The position numbers and the translations under genes were made by a program. DNA of 64,000 nucleotides from Candidimonas nitroreducens (GTDB taxonomy: Bacteria; Pseudomonadota; Gammaproteobacteria; Burkholderiales; Burkholderiaceae_B): NCBI RefSeq assembly GCF_002209565.1, contig NZ_NJIH01000006.1:124001-188000 (forward strand), read 5' to 3'. The stretch's first letter is position 1, and each line of letters starts with the position of its first letter. This document shows positions 37,166 to 46,326 of the stretch, in pieces. Under the pieces are notes generated by a model. That model ran no database searches, had not been told where the DNA came from, and was given only the letters and a program-made list of their open reading frames with translations.

Positions 37166-37987
37166 ATGGATGCCAATCACGCTGAACACCCGCCCACGGC
37201 GCCCAAGGCGCAGCCCACGGGACACGCCATCGTCGACCGACAAGGCCCGGTCACCATCATCACCCTGCATTACCCCAAGCGGCGCAACGCCCTTTCGATG
37301 GCCTTGCGCGCCAGCCTGATCGCGGCTCTGCAAGGCGCGCACGACAGCCCCGACTGCCGCGTGATCATTCTTACGGGCAGCGAGGGGAATTTCTGCTCGG
37401 GCGGCGACATCAGCAGCTTCGAAGGGATTACGCCCGCCGGCGGGCGCGCGCGCATGCGGCAGGTGCAGCCCGTCGTACGGCTGATCGCCCAGAGCGAGAA
37501 GCCCGTCATCGCCGCCGTAGAAGGCCACGCCGCCGGTGCCGGCATATGCATCGCATCGGACTGCGACATCGTGGTCGCCGCGGACGATGCCAAATTCACC
37601 TGCTCATTCAACAAGATCGGGCTTTTCCCCGATCTCGGCGGCCTGTGGTCGATTCCAGCGCGCGTGGGCGTGGGCACGGCGCGCAAGCTGATGCTGACCG
37701 GCCGCACCATAGACGGCCAGGCCGCTTATCGCTGCGGCCTGGCCGACGAACTGTGTCCCTCCGGCAAGGCGCTGGAAGTGGCAATCGAGATGGCCCGGGA
37801 AATCGCCGCCAGGGCGCCGCTATCGAACGCAATGATCAAATCGGCGCTGCTGCAGTTCCCCCTGGGACTGGAAGAGGTGATGAACATGGAAGCCAACAAC
37901 CAGGGCCTGCTGTACGCCACCGAAGACTTCCAGGAGGGCAAAAATGCCTTTCTGGAGAAAAGGCCGCCGGAATTCAAGGGGCGGTAG
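37166..37987 (+). CDS. Enoyl-CoA hydratase/isomerase family protein
   Basis: A 273-residue crotonase-fold protein. NFCSGGDISSF and the AAGAGICIASDCD oxyanion region are present. KIGLFPDLGG has Asp where hydratases keep the second Glu, and the first Glu position after the glycines is also replaced. This pattern resembles PaaG-like isomerases or other non-hydratase crotonases more than enoyl-CoA hydratase 1. The N-terminal 20 residues are extra and proline-rich, so a later start is conceivable. Confidence 0.82.
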   Translation: MDANHAEHPPTAPKAQPTGHAIVDRQGPVTIITLHYPKRRNALSMALRASLIAALQGAHDSPDCRVIILTGSEGNFCSGGDISSFEGITPAGGRARMRQVQPVVRLIAQSEKPVIAAVEGHAAGAGICIASDCDIVVAADDAKFTCSFNKIGLFPDLGGLWSIPARVGVGTARKLMLTGRTIDGQAAYRCGLADELCPSGKALEVAIEMAREIAARAPLSNAMIKSALLQFPLGLEEVMNMEANNQGLLYATEDFQEGKNAFLEKRPPEFKGR

Positions 37988-38086
37988 CGCCGGCTATAAC
38001 GCTCGGCCACGCCGCGCTGGCGTTTTAGTCGCGATGAATGGCTCGGCGGAGGGCTCACCGGTGTATCACGCGCCAACGTCTGGCCA

Positions 38087-38992
38087 CTACAGCATAAGTA
38101 TAGGTAACTCGTAATTCACGTTTTCTAATATGAGTTTTTTCATTCCCTGAATCAACAGGCGCTTATCATCCACTCTCCACTGAAAATAATAGTCGAGCTT
38201 TTGTAATGGCTCCCGATCACGTACGGCCTTCACTATATTTTTTTCCACCAACGGTGCAATCCAGCCTTTCGGGAAATAGCTGATCCCCAATCCTGCGGCG
38301 ACCAATCCGGCTATGGCCGACATATTGTTGCAGGTCAGTATTTTCAGATCATCCCATTCCGCCGTTTTTTGCCAGCGCTCGAGCACCTGATTCGATCCGG
38401 CATTTTTGTGCATGCTGATGACCGGCAACAGCCTGGTGAGCTCCCGAACAGGGCTTTTCGCTGGGCACGGCTGACTGGCTGCAACGATCCAATCAAACTC
38501 GACCTGAGCAATCAATTCAGATTGTATGGACGGATGCGAGGATTTTTTTGCAATAAGCGCGAAATCCAGTTCGCCATCGATCAGCTTCTGTTCTAGATCT
38601 CTGCCCAATTCGACGTAAGGTTCCAGCGACAATTCGGGATAGTTTTTCTTGACGCTGACGACGAATCGAGGCAGCCACGACGATGCGGCGATTTCGCCCG
38701 TACCGAACCTACACCGCCCCTTCACGGCAGTGTCCTTGCCTATGGTAGCGATAATGTCCTCAGAGGCACTGAGCAGCGCTCTGGCTCTGGGCAACAGGTT
38801 TTCGCCGGCGGCAGTCAAGACTGACCTGTGGCCGCTGCGATCGAATAACGAGCAGGACAGACTTTCTTCCAGCTCGGTGATCCGCTTGGATAACGACGAC
38901 TGAGACAGATGCAGCCTAGTGGCGGCAATAGCGAAACTTCCGCAAGTCGCCGCCCAATAAAATGCTTCCAGCTGTTTGAGAGTCATGGACAT
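38087..38992 (-). CDS. LysR family transcriptional regulator
   Basis: The protein is about 301 residues from the ATG at 38992, with AGGG eight bases before it. In-frame ATGs at 39007 and 38986 are alternatives. HTH: KQLEAFYWAATCGSFAIAATRLHLSQSSLSKRITELE. The effector domain is complete. It is divergent from the Bug gene at 39293. The 39.0-39.3 kb spacer has an AGCGATA motif that also occurs upstream of the TauD gene at 41.4 kb, so it may control both. Confidence 0.88.
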   Translation of the reverse strand: MSMTLKQLEAFYWAATCGSFAIAATRLHLSQSSLSKRITELEESLSCSLFDRSGHRSVLTAAGENLLPRARALLSASEDIIATIGKDTAVKGRCRFGTGEIAASSWLPRFVVSVKKNYPELSLEPYVELGRDLEQKLIDGELDFALIAKKSSHPSIQSELIAQVEFDWIVAASQPCPAKSPVRELTRLLPVISMHKNAGSNQVLERWQKTAEWDDLKILTCNNMSAIAGLVAAGLGISYFPKGWIAPLVEKNIVKAVRDREPLQKLDYYFQWRVDDKRLLIQGMKKLILENVNYELPILML

Positions 38993-39292
38993 CGTCAGGC
39001 CCTGCATTCATGCATTCCAGGCCAGGCTGGACAGCCCAGGCCGTTCATTCGGTCACCACATGCGAGCCGTGGGCTCAGTGTTTTCATATTAATCCAAAAA
39101 AGCGATAGTTTTATATCCAATAAATTCACTTTTAATCAACAACGGATCTACTTACCATGGCAAAGAACGGCCAGTCGGGCACGTACCCGCATGACTGTTG
39201 CGCATCCGTTCCATGGCCGCACATTTCGCGCGAATCACAATAGCCCGCCACCCCTATGAGCGGGCCGGCCAGGACAGCATTGGAGGAGACTT

Positions 39293-40276
39293 ATGAAGCG
39301 AACCAAATCCCTGCTGGCCCAAGCACTGCTGCTGCTCGTCGGGGTAATGTCTTACCGCGCTGCTGCGGCGGCCGATACCTACCCGAGCAGGCCCATCCAC
39401 ATCGTTGTTCCTTATGCGCCGGGCGGCGGTACCGATGCTATCGCGCGCCTGCTCGCCCATAAAATGAGCACGGCGCTCAACCAATCGGTCATCGTCGAAA
39501 ACCGGCCGGGGGCTGGAACAGCCATCGGGACGGAAGCCGTCGCGAAAAAGCCCGCCGACGGCTATACCCTGCTACTGGCGCCACCCGCATTTTTAATCAA
39601 CCCAAGCTTCATCAAGAATTTGCCCTATAACACCGAGAAAGACCTGGTGCCTATTACATCGCTTGCCGCGAGCCCGCTGGTACTGGTTGTCAATCCATCG
39701 GTGCCGGCGAAAACACTCGGGGAATTCGTCGAGTACACACGCAAACATCCGGGAAAAGTGAATTACGGCTCTCCAGGCAACGGCAGCTCTCCTCACCTTA
39801 CCGCCGAAATGCTCAAAGCGGCAGCGGGAATCGACATGCAACACATCCCCTACAAAGGATCCGCGCTGGCTGCCACAGACTTGATCGGCGGACAGATTTC
39901 GGTAGTCATAGACGTAATGATGCTTTATCTGCCGCACATCCACGCGGGTAAGGTTCGGGCGTTGGCAGTCACGACGAAAACGCGCTCGCCACTGCTGCCC
40001 GACGTTCCGACGGTTGCCGAATCGGGCTATCCAGGTTATGAAGCGGTGGCGTGGTATGGACTGGTAGCCCCCAGCGCCACACCTAAAGAGATCGTACAAA
40101 AACTTAATAGCGTGGTGGTGCAGATTTTGCGCACAGACGAAATGAAATCGGCGTTCGAAAAGCAGGGTCTTGATGTTATTTACGACGACACACCCGAGCG
40201 CGCAAAAATACGAACCGCACATGAGATTGCCAAGTGGGCCAAAGTAATACGCGACTCGGGGATACATATGGATTAA
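39293..40276 (+). CDS. Bug-type substrate-binding protein
   Basis: The 327-residue periplasmic receptor has a signal peptide ending near AAAAADTYPSRP. Bug motifs VPYAPGGGTDAIARLLAHK, VIVENRPGAGTAIGTEA and DGYTLL are present. GGAGGAG lies four bases before the ATG. It converges on a TauD-family dioxygenase gene (40365) rather than sharing its strand, a different arrangement from the other Bug/TauD pairs in the window. Confidence 0.9.
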   Translation: MKRTKSLLAQALLLLVGVMSYRAAAAADTYPSRPIHIVVPYAPGGGTDAIARLLAHKMSTALNQSVIVENRPGAGTAIGTEAVAKKPADGYTLLLAPPAFLINPSFIKNLPYNTEKDLVPITSLAASPLVLVVNPSVPAKTLGEFVEYTRKHPGKVNYGSPGNGSSPHLTAEMLKAAAGIDMQHIPYKGSALAATDLIGGQISVVIDVMMLYLPHIHAGKVRALAVTTKTRSPLLPDVPTVAESGYPGYEAVAWYGLVAPSATPKEIVQKLNSVVVQILRTDEMKSAFEKQGLDVIYDDTPERAKIRTAHEIAKWAKVIRDSGIHMD

Positions 40277-40325
40277 TTGAGCTGATGGCGGGCTCTTCGG
40301 CGGCCCTAGGCCATGGGCAGAAACA

Positions 40326-40358
40326 TCGGGCAGCCATGCTTGCGCCATAGCTGCCCGA
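40326..40358. terminator. Hairpin between convergent Bug and TauD genes
   Basis: TCGGGCAGC (40326-40334) pairs with GCTGCCCGA (40350-40358) around a 15-base loop, 49 bases after the Bug stop and 6 bases after the TauD stop. The loop is large and there is no T-run, so the call is tentative. Confidence 0.45.
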
Positions 40359-40364
40359 GAACAA

Positions 40365-41375
40365 TCAGCCATTGTAGAAGCGCCGCCCATTGTTCCGCAG
40401 CCACAAGCGCACTAGGTGACGCTTTCGCTCGGGCTCGGGGAAGTCGATAATTTCAGTACGACGATGCCCGCATCGAGTGTTGTCGAGTATCTGAATCTGC
40501 CCGGGCTCGAAGAAGAATTTCCGCTCCAGATTCGTTTCATTCATTATGCCCTCGAGCACCGTCAAGGCTTCGCGGGACTCATCGTCCATTTCTACGCCGG
40601 CCAAGCGGTAGCCATTGACGACCTGCAGATACGACAGGCGGCACACGAGCCGCTCATCGTTATATTGGAATAGTGGATGGCTAAGCACCTTTGCATCGCC
40701 GGGAGCGTGCTCCAGCTGCCGGTTGAACAAATATGGGCGGTGCAGCCGATCCAGCAATTGTGGATGGCGTTCCAGCATTTCGTTGTAAACCGTGTAGAAA
40801 CTGACGATGCTACTGATGCCACCTGCCATGGCCGGCTTCAGGCACAGCAAGCCAACATAGTCGGGCGGATAAAGGTTATAGCTATTGTCCGTATGAAAAT
40901 TCTGCTCAGCGGTAGTGACATCGGGCCGCACCCCATTGCCGGGCGGGCGCCCCTGATCCCTGACGTCATAGATCATCTTGCCATCCCAACTCTGGGCAAC
41001 GGGGCGCGCTACCAACTGCGCCAATATCCAATATATTGCCTTGGATTCTTCCACGGTGTAGTTCTCAACCGGAAGCCGATCGACAATCACAAAGCCACAC
41101 CCGGCATCCAGCTCTTGCTTGGCTCGTGCCATCGCAGCACGGTTTGCGGGAAGCTCAAAGTCGTCCGGATCCAATAATAGAATCGGCAAGGGATTGGCTC
41201 TGAGGGCTTCCAGAAGAGCGTCGATCTCTCGCAGGCATGCCGTGTCCAGCCGAATAACCCCATCTTCGCTACTAAGCGAATCGCCGCTCCAAACTATAGG
41301 GCCGGTGAATGGCTTGTCACGTACTGCTGGGGATATGCTCGGGTGCTCTTCCATAATGATCGACTCGCGCACCAT
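40365..41375 (-). CDS. TauD/clavaminate synthase-like 2-oxoglutarate dioxygenase
   Basis: The 336-residue Fe(II)/2-oxoglutarate enzyme has H161-x-D163 (FHTDNSYN) and the distal H304 (LDNTRCGH), with R323 (HLVRLWLR) as the 2-oxoglutarate clamp. The FHTDNS and NTRCGHRR segments place it in the broader TauD/TfdA clan, nearer gamma-butyrobetaine hydroxylase/clavaminate-type proteins than taurine dioxygenase. GAGGAG precedes the ATG. It shows no close likeness to the TauD proteins at 30793 and 60184. Confidence 0.85.
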   Translation of the reverse strand: MVRESIIMEEHPSISPAVRDKPFTGPIVWSGDSLSSEDGVIRLDTACLREIDALLEALRANPLPILLLDPDDFELPANRAAMARAKQELDAGCGFVIVDRLPVENYTVEESKAIYWILAQLVARPVAQSWDGKMIYDVRDQGRPPGNGVRPDVTTAEQNFHTDNSYNLYPPDYVGLLCLKPAMAGGISSIVSFYTVYNEMLERHPQLLDRLHRPYLFNRQLEHAPGDAKVLSHPLFQYNDERLVCRLSYLQVVNGYRLAGVEMDDESREALTVLEGIMNETNLERKFFFEPGQIQILDNTRCGHRRTEIIDFPEPERKRHLVRLWLRNNGRRFYNG

Positions 41376-41703
41376 ATCTCTCTCCTCTTCCCAAGATTCA
41401 TATCGCTTCGATTACGCCCGCAGCACCTCGCTGTCATGGCATCCGGATACTAGTCTAGTGGAGAGTTTTTATTAATAATAGCGATTAATTTTCAATTATC
41501 TTTATCGCTAAAATAGATATTCATAGCTAAAAAGTCTACACGAGCTTATGACCCGCGCTACGCCCACCTTTTCGCCCCCGGATTTACTTACACGCGAGCG
41601 GCGGCCCGCAACCGGGCACCTGATGCACGCTTCACCAAATCTGGCGCCAAATACACTTGGCGGCTTGCCGCTTTGCCGGCGTCGCCGGTCGAAACAAGCT
41701 CTT
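41376..41703. promoter_or_regulatory. Spacer between amidase and TauD genes, with an inverted repeat
   Basis: TAGCGAT (41479-41485) is inverted against ATCGCTA (41504-41510) within an A/T-rich stretch about 100-135 bases upstream of the TauD start, a likely regulator site for that gene. The G/C-richer part near 41570-41700 holds the 3' spacer of the amidase gene. I see no gene there. Confidence 0.5.
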
Positions 41704-43050
41704 TCAGTGGCATGACAATACCCGCTCGACGCTTTGTGCAAGCGAGAGTAGTGCGGCATCTTGGCCGGCGGGGGCAGCAAGCTGCAAGCCAACGGGCAAG
41801 GGCACCCCGGGAATAGGCACGGACACCGCGCATTGACCAAAAAGGTTGACCGGCTGGGCGTTGCGCATCGCCCTTCTGTTTAGCGCGGCGATCTCATCCA
41901 CTGTCGTGAAGTTTGACACAGGGGGAGCAACAAAAGGCACCGTCGGGGCGAGCCAGGCATCCAGCCCCTGCAAGCGTGCCTTTATGACTGTACCGAGCTC
42001 ACGGTGCCGCTTCAGCATAGCTTGATATTTCACCGCAGACAGATCAACTCCGTGCATGACACGCGCCCAGGCCACTGGGTCAATTTTCTGTTCGTTCTCG
42101 AGGAGGCGACGTTTCCCGACCGCCGCCACCAATTCTGCCGGCACGAGTTCGGCAAACACCGTACTGATTTCTCGGGCCTCATCCAGGTCGCAGGCCACAC
42201 TCTGGGCGCCAGCGTCCTCAAGCTTGCGCACTGCCCAAACACATGCTCGAGCCACGTCATCGTCTAGATCATCGAAAAAATACGTTTTCGGACAACCAAA
42301 GCGCAGGCCTTTCAGAGGCCTGGGTGGCGGGACTGTCCGAGCGGCAATCCCCTCGAACACACAAGCCGCATCGCGCGCCGACGCAGCGAAGAATCCAATA
42401 CTGTCCAAGGTCGGACTCAAAGGGAAAATGCCATCGGCAGGCCACAGGCCCGGGCTTGCCTTATAGCCGAACACGCCGCATAACGCTGCCGGATTACGGA
42501 CGGAACCACCGGTGTCAGTGCCGACGGTGAAGGCCCCCAATCGGGCAGCCATCGCCACCGCCGAGCCGCTGCTGGAGCCCCCCGGCATGCGCGCAATCCT
42601 GGCGTCGCAGGGATTCCACGGGGTTCGGTGCGTAGGGTTATAAAGCCCCAGCGCAAACTCTGTGGTGACGGTCTTGCCCAAGATGACGCACCCCGCCCGC
42701 TTGAGCCGCGTGATGAACGAGCCCTCTGGTTCGACCAGGCCGGAAATGTCGACCCGAGAACCTGCGGTGACCGGCGCCCCGGTAACAGTGAACAAGTCCT
42801 TGACAGCCACGGGTATTCCCATCAGCGGCCCCAGATCCGTGCCTGCGGCCAGCAATTCGTCCATGGCCCTGGCACAGCGCAATGCCTGCTCGCCCATCAC
42901 ATGGACGAAGCTGCGCAGCTTATCGTCCAAGTCATGGATACGATCGAGGTATGCCTGGGTCACTCCCAGAGCCGTAATTTCGCGCCGGCGCAGTTTTCTT
43001 CCGAATTCTTTGATTCCGAGCTGGTCAAACAGGCTGAAAGGCAAACTCAC
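41704..43050 (-). CDS. Amidase signature family hydrolase
   Basis: The 448-residue serine amidase has a complete Ser-cisSer-Lys triad: K84 (PVAVKDLF), cis-Ser S159 (GGSSSGSA) and nucleophile S183 (TDTGGSVRNPA). It starts at GTG with GGGAG eight bases upstream. It is the last gene of the minus-strand sulfonate cluster, 190 bases after the HpsN-like gene. The acyl amide it cleaves is unknown. Release of an amino-sulfonate from an N-acyl conjugate is one idea. Confidence 0.88.
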   Translation of the reverse strand: MSLPFSLFDQLGIKEFGRKLRRREITALGVTQAYLDRIHDLDDKLRSFVHVMGEQALRCARAMDELLAAGTDLGPLMGIPVAVKDLFTVTGAPVTAGSRVDISGLVEPEGSFITRLKRAGCVILGKTVTTEFALGLYNPTHRTPWNPCDARIARMPGGSSSGSAVAMAARLGAFTVGTDTGGSVRNPAALCGVFGYKASPGLWPADGIFPLSPTLDSIGFFAASARDAACVFEGIAARTVPPPRPLKGLRFGCPKTYFFDDLDDDVARACVWAVRKLEDAGAQSVACDLDEAREISTVFAELVPAELVAAVGKRRLLENEQKIDPVAWARVMHGVDLSAVKYQAMLKRHRELGTVIKARLQGLDAWLAPTVPFVAPPVSNFTTVDEIAALNRRAMRNAQPVNLFGQCAVSVPIPGVPLPVGLQLAAPAGQDAALLSLAQSVERVLSCH

Positions 43051-43240
43051 GGCAATTGCTCCCGAGCAATATCGTCATACACCGAGGGCAGGTTCTTACC
43101 TTGAATCGCCCCCTGGAATAGCATCTAGCCAACACGCAGATCTACCCACATGGCCCGCCAAAGACCGAAGCCCTTGCACGTACGGCGTCGCCCGAGCCTT
43201 GAAGGAAAAGGCGCCCGCTTTCGAGGCTCACCACCATGCA

Positions 43241-44542
43241 TCAAACAGAAAGCCGGAAATTTTCATTCGGAAAGAATTTCTCTAACCTGATGTCAGCGGT
43301 ACGCGCGTGCCCCTCCATTCCCTCCAGGCGGGAAATTCGTGCGGTCGCCGCAGCGATAGGCCTGGAACCGTCCTTCGACGCGCGCTGCCATGTCACCGTC
43401 TTCATGTACTTGTGCACAGACAGGCCCCCCGTGTAACGCGCCGAACCAGAAGTCGGCAGAACATGGTTCGGCCCTGCCGCCTTATCGCCAAAGGCGACGG
43501 TTGTTTCCTCACCCAAGAAAAGGGAGCCATAAGAACGGAGCTGCGACAGCCACCAATCCAGATCGGCTGCCTGAACCTGGAGATGCTCTGGAGAATAACG
43601 ATTCGCTACTTCGACCATCTCGTGGCGGTCACCGCAAAGAATGATTTCGGCATAGTCCCGCCAAGCGGCCCTGGCATTTTTGGCATTCAGCTCGGGAAGT
43701 TCCTCGATCAAACTCGGAACCTGTCGAATGACTGCTTCTGCCAAGGCCCGATCGGTCGCCACTAGCCATACCGGAGAGTTGTAGCCGTGTTCGGCTTGCC
43801 CCACAAGATCCCAAGCAACCAGGTACGGGTCGGCGGTCTGATCAGCGATGATCAGCAAATCGGTTGGGCCAGCTACCATGTCGATACCCACAGAGCCAAA
43901 GAGTATCCGCTTTGCCTCCGCGACATATTGATTCCCCGGCCCCACCAGCATATCGGCCTTAGGGGCTCCAAACATCCCATACGCCATCGCGGCAATTCCC
44001 TGTACCCCGCCGAGGTTCAGTATTCTATGCGCACCGCATAAATCCATCGTAAATAGCGTCGCTGGGGCAATGCCTGTTTCATGGCTCGGGGGAGAGCAGG
44101 CAGTGATGTGGGAAACCCCGGCAACTGCTGCTGTCGTGATGGTCATCATCGCCGACGCAATATGGCTATAGCGCCCCCCAGGCACATAGCAACCCACGGA
44201 TCCTACCGGAATCTGCTTCTGCCCGGCCCAAAATCCCGGGCTTACCTCAATCGAGCAGTCCGAAGTCGTTGCTTTCTGCGCTTCTGCAAATCGTCGAATA
44301 TTGTCGTGTGCAAAGCGAATGTCATCCTGGAGCTGCTGGGGAACAAGCTTCTTTGCATTTTCAATCGCCTCTTGCGAAACGACGATTTCTCCAACCCACT
44401 TGTCGAAATCGCGGGCATAGATACGCGCAGCAGCTTCACCTTCGCGTTTCAGGCGGTCAAGCATTTTCTGAACTTCCGAGCGAACCTGTTCCTGGTCGCT
44501 TTCTGCCGTTCGGACAGCTTTTTTCAGATATTTAATTGGCAC
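43241..44542 (-). CDS. HpsN-like sulfopropanediol dehydrogenase (histidinol dehydrogenase fold)
   Basis: A 433-residue HisD-fold NAD enzyme doing a four-electron alcohol-to-carboxylate oxidation. GTG at 44542, six bases after GAGAGG, is preferred to the frame opening at 44593, which overlaps the permease gene. The catalytic pair is E319-H320 (SPEHL). Putative zinc ligands are Q249, H252, D353 and H412. Segments such as PGGRYSHIASAMMTITTA and GQAEHGYNSPVW match HpsN-type 2,3-dihydroxypropane-1-sulfonate dehydrogenases more than biosynthetic HisD. The cuyA and Tau-like importer genes upstream support a sulfonate substrate. Confidence 0.82.
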   Translation of the reverse strand: MPIKYLKKAVRTAESDQEQVRSEVQKMLDRLKREGEAAARIYARDFDKWVGEIVVSQEAIENAKKLVPQQLQDDIRFAHDNIRRFAEAQKATTSDCSIEVSPGFWAGQKQIPVGSVGCYVPGGRYSHIASAMMTITTAAVAGVSHITACSPPSHETGIAPATLFTMDLCGAHRILNLGGVQGIAAMAYGMFGAPKADMLVGPGNQYVAEAKRILFGSVGIDMVAGPTDLLIIADQTADPYLVAWDLVGQAEHGYNSPVWLVATDRALAEAVIRQVPSLIEELPELNAKNARAAWRDYAEIILCGDRHEMVEVANRYSPEHLQVQAADLDWWLSQLRSYGSLFLGEETTVAFGDKAAGPNHVLPTSGSARYTGGLSVHKYMKTVTWQRASKDGSRPIAAATARISRLEGMEGHARTADIRLEKFFPNENFRLSV

Positions 44543-44574
44543 AAAAAACCTCTCAAAGATACAGTTCTGATTTT

Positions 44575-45465
44575 TTATGCCTTGCCCTTCCACGGCACCA
44601 ATTTTCGTTCCAGACCGCGCATGATCAAATCGAAAATGTACGCGATTATGGCGATCACAATAATGCCCATGATAACGACCGCAGTCTGGAGAAATTGTGA
44701 TGCCGAAAGAACCATGTAGCCGATACCCATCTTGGCAGCGACCATCTCTGCGGCAACCAAGGTGGTCCAGCCAAAACCAATACCCACACGCATCGCGGTC
44801 AGAATCTCTGGAGTTGCCGCGGGCAAGACGATATGACGCAATATTTGCCAGCGGCTGGCGCCGAAGGAATAAGCGGCGTGGATCTGTTCAATAGCGGCGG
44901 AACGCACGCCCGCCCTGGCTCCGAGCACTATAGGTGCAAAAACCGACAGAAAGATCAGAAGGACTTTTGAGGTTTCTCCAATTCCAAACCAGATGATCAT
45001 CAAAGGCAGATAAGCCAAAGGAGGAATTGGCCGGTAAAACTCGATGAATGGGTCAAAAATCCCCCTAAGAAGGCGGCTGGTTCCCATGCTCAAGCCAAGA
45101 GGAATCCCGATCAAGCATGCAAGCAAAAATGCACCGAATACACGGGCCGTCGAGATCACGATATGCAGCCAGAATGGGGTTCCCGTAAACCCGTGGTTCC
45201 AGACACTGACAAAGCTATCGATAATCGCCCCTGGTGCCGGCACAAACAGCGGTTTCACCCAATGCTGGGCGGTCACAAGCCACCAGACGAAGAAAAAAAC
45301 AGCCATCGCCAGCAGGCTCAGCCAGTATGTATCGCCTGAGCCTGGCACACCATAAGTCTCTCCCGGTTTTGTGGGGCGCTGGCGCAATAGTCTTGCATAG
45401 TACCGGCGCAATCCGCCAAGCCTGGTTGGTGCCAGCGGTGGTTCTTGGGTGTTCGCGAATTTCAT
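44575..45465 (-). CDS. TauC/SsuC-like ABC transporter permease
   Basis: The 296-residue inner-membrane permease has about six helices. The cytoplasmic EAA loop (EQIHAAYSFGASRWQILRHI) is the contact for the ATPase. A long basic N-terminal tail precedes the first helix. Its ATG overlaps the stop of the ATPase gene (ATGA at 45462-45465), and it ends 32 bases before the HpsN-like gene. Together with the next two genes it forms a complete nitrate/sulfonate/taurine-type importer. Confidence 0.9.
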   Translation of the reverse strand: MKFANTQEPPLAPTRLGGLRRYYARLLRQRPTKPGETYGVPGSGDTYWLSLLAMAVFFFVWWLVTAQHWVKPLFVPAPGAIIDSFVSVWNHGFTGTPFWLHIVISTARVFGAFLLACLIGIPLGLSMGTSRLLRGIFDPFIEFYRPIPPLAYLPLMIIWFGIGETSKVLLIFLSVFAPIVLGARAGVRSAAIEQIHAAYSFGASRWQILRHIVLPAATPEILTAMRVGIGFGWTTLVAAEMVAAKMGIGYMVLSASQFLQTAVVIMGIIVIAIIAYIFDLIMRGLERKLVPWKGKA

Positions 45466-46247
45466 GCCGCCTCCTCATCCGCAAAAATCATTCTCAGGAC
45501 TTCTTCACGCAACGCAATGAACTGACTGGACGCCTTGACCGAGCGCGCACTTTGCCCGCCGAGGAACATCCGTGAAAAAGGCAAATCAAAAGTATGGGCA
45601 ATCCGGCCGGGTCGCGGTGACATGACGACTAGTCGGGTACCCATGAACAGCGCCTCTTCGACACTGTGCGTAATGAAAAAAATCGATTTGCGGGTGTCTC
45701 TCCAGACTTGAAGGATCAATTCCTGGGCTTTTTCCCGTGTCAGTGCATCCAGGGCCCCCAACGGCTCGTCCATCAACAGCACCTTCGGGTCGCATGCAAG
45801 TGCACGCGCGATTCCAACACGCTGCTGCATGCCGCCAGAAAGCGCATAGACCGGAGAGTTTTCAAACCCATTCAAGCCGAGAAGCCCAATGTATTTGTCT
45901 CCGATCTCGTAGCGTTCCTTCTTGGCACACCCCTGTAGCATCAATCCGAACGCGACGTTGTCACGTACATTCAACCAAGGTAGAAGAGCATGCTTCTGAA
46001 ATACGACAGAACGATCCGCCCCCGGCCCTTCGATCTTGGAATCATTGAGCAGCACCTCACCACTCGTAGGTGAGAGGAAACCCGCAATCAAACTCAGGAG
46101 TGTCGACTTGCCGCAACCAGACGCCCCTAACGCGACAATGAAGTCGCCGTCATCGATTGTCAGATTTATACGCCGTAAAGCTTCAATTTTTTGACGCCCC
46201 TCGATCCCCGGATATACCACCGACGCGTCTTGTATTTTTAGAGCCAT
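45462..46247 (-). CDS. TauB/SsuB-like ABC transporter ATPase
   Basis: The 261-residue ATPase has Walker A GASGCGKS (41-48), signature LSGGMQQ (136-142) and Walker B LLMDEP with D160-E161. The ATG at 46247 follows AAGGAA by five bases, so the upstream GTG at 46262 is rejected. The chain is the short single-domain form used by taurine, sulfonate and nitrate importers. It is coupled to the permease by a four-base overlap. Confidence 0.92.
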   Translation of the reverse strand: MALKIQDASVVYPGIEGRQKIEALRRINLTIDDGDFIVALGASGCGKSTLLSLIAGFLSPTSGEVLLNDSKIEGPGADRSVVFQKHALLPWLNVRDNVAFGLMLQGCAKKERYEIGDKYIGLLGLNGFENSPVYALSGGMQQRVGIARALACDPKVLLMDEPLGALDALTREKAQELILQVWRDTRKSIFFITHSVEEALFMGTRLVVMSPRPGRIAHTFDLPFSRMFLGGQSARSVKASSQFIALREEVLRMIFADEEAA

Positions 46248-46326
46248 CTTGTTTCCTTGCACTGGTTCAAACCGCTCTGGCGCCGTCGTCCGGCACCAGA
46301 GCGGTTTGTTTCCGAACGATTGGGAT

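Noticed and set aside
43241-44593. Annotation as biosynthetic histidinol dehydrogenase (hisD)
   Set aside because: No other his genes are nearby. The gene belongs to a cluster with cuyA and a Tau-like importer, and several segments match the HpsN form better.
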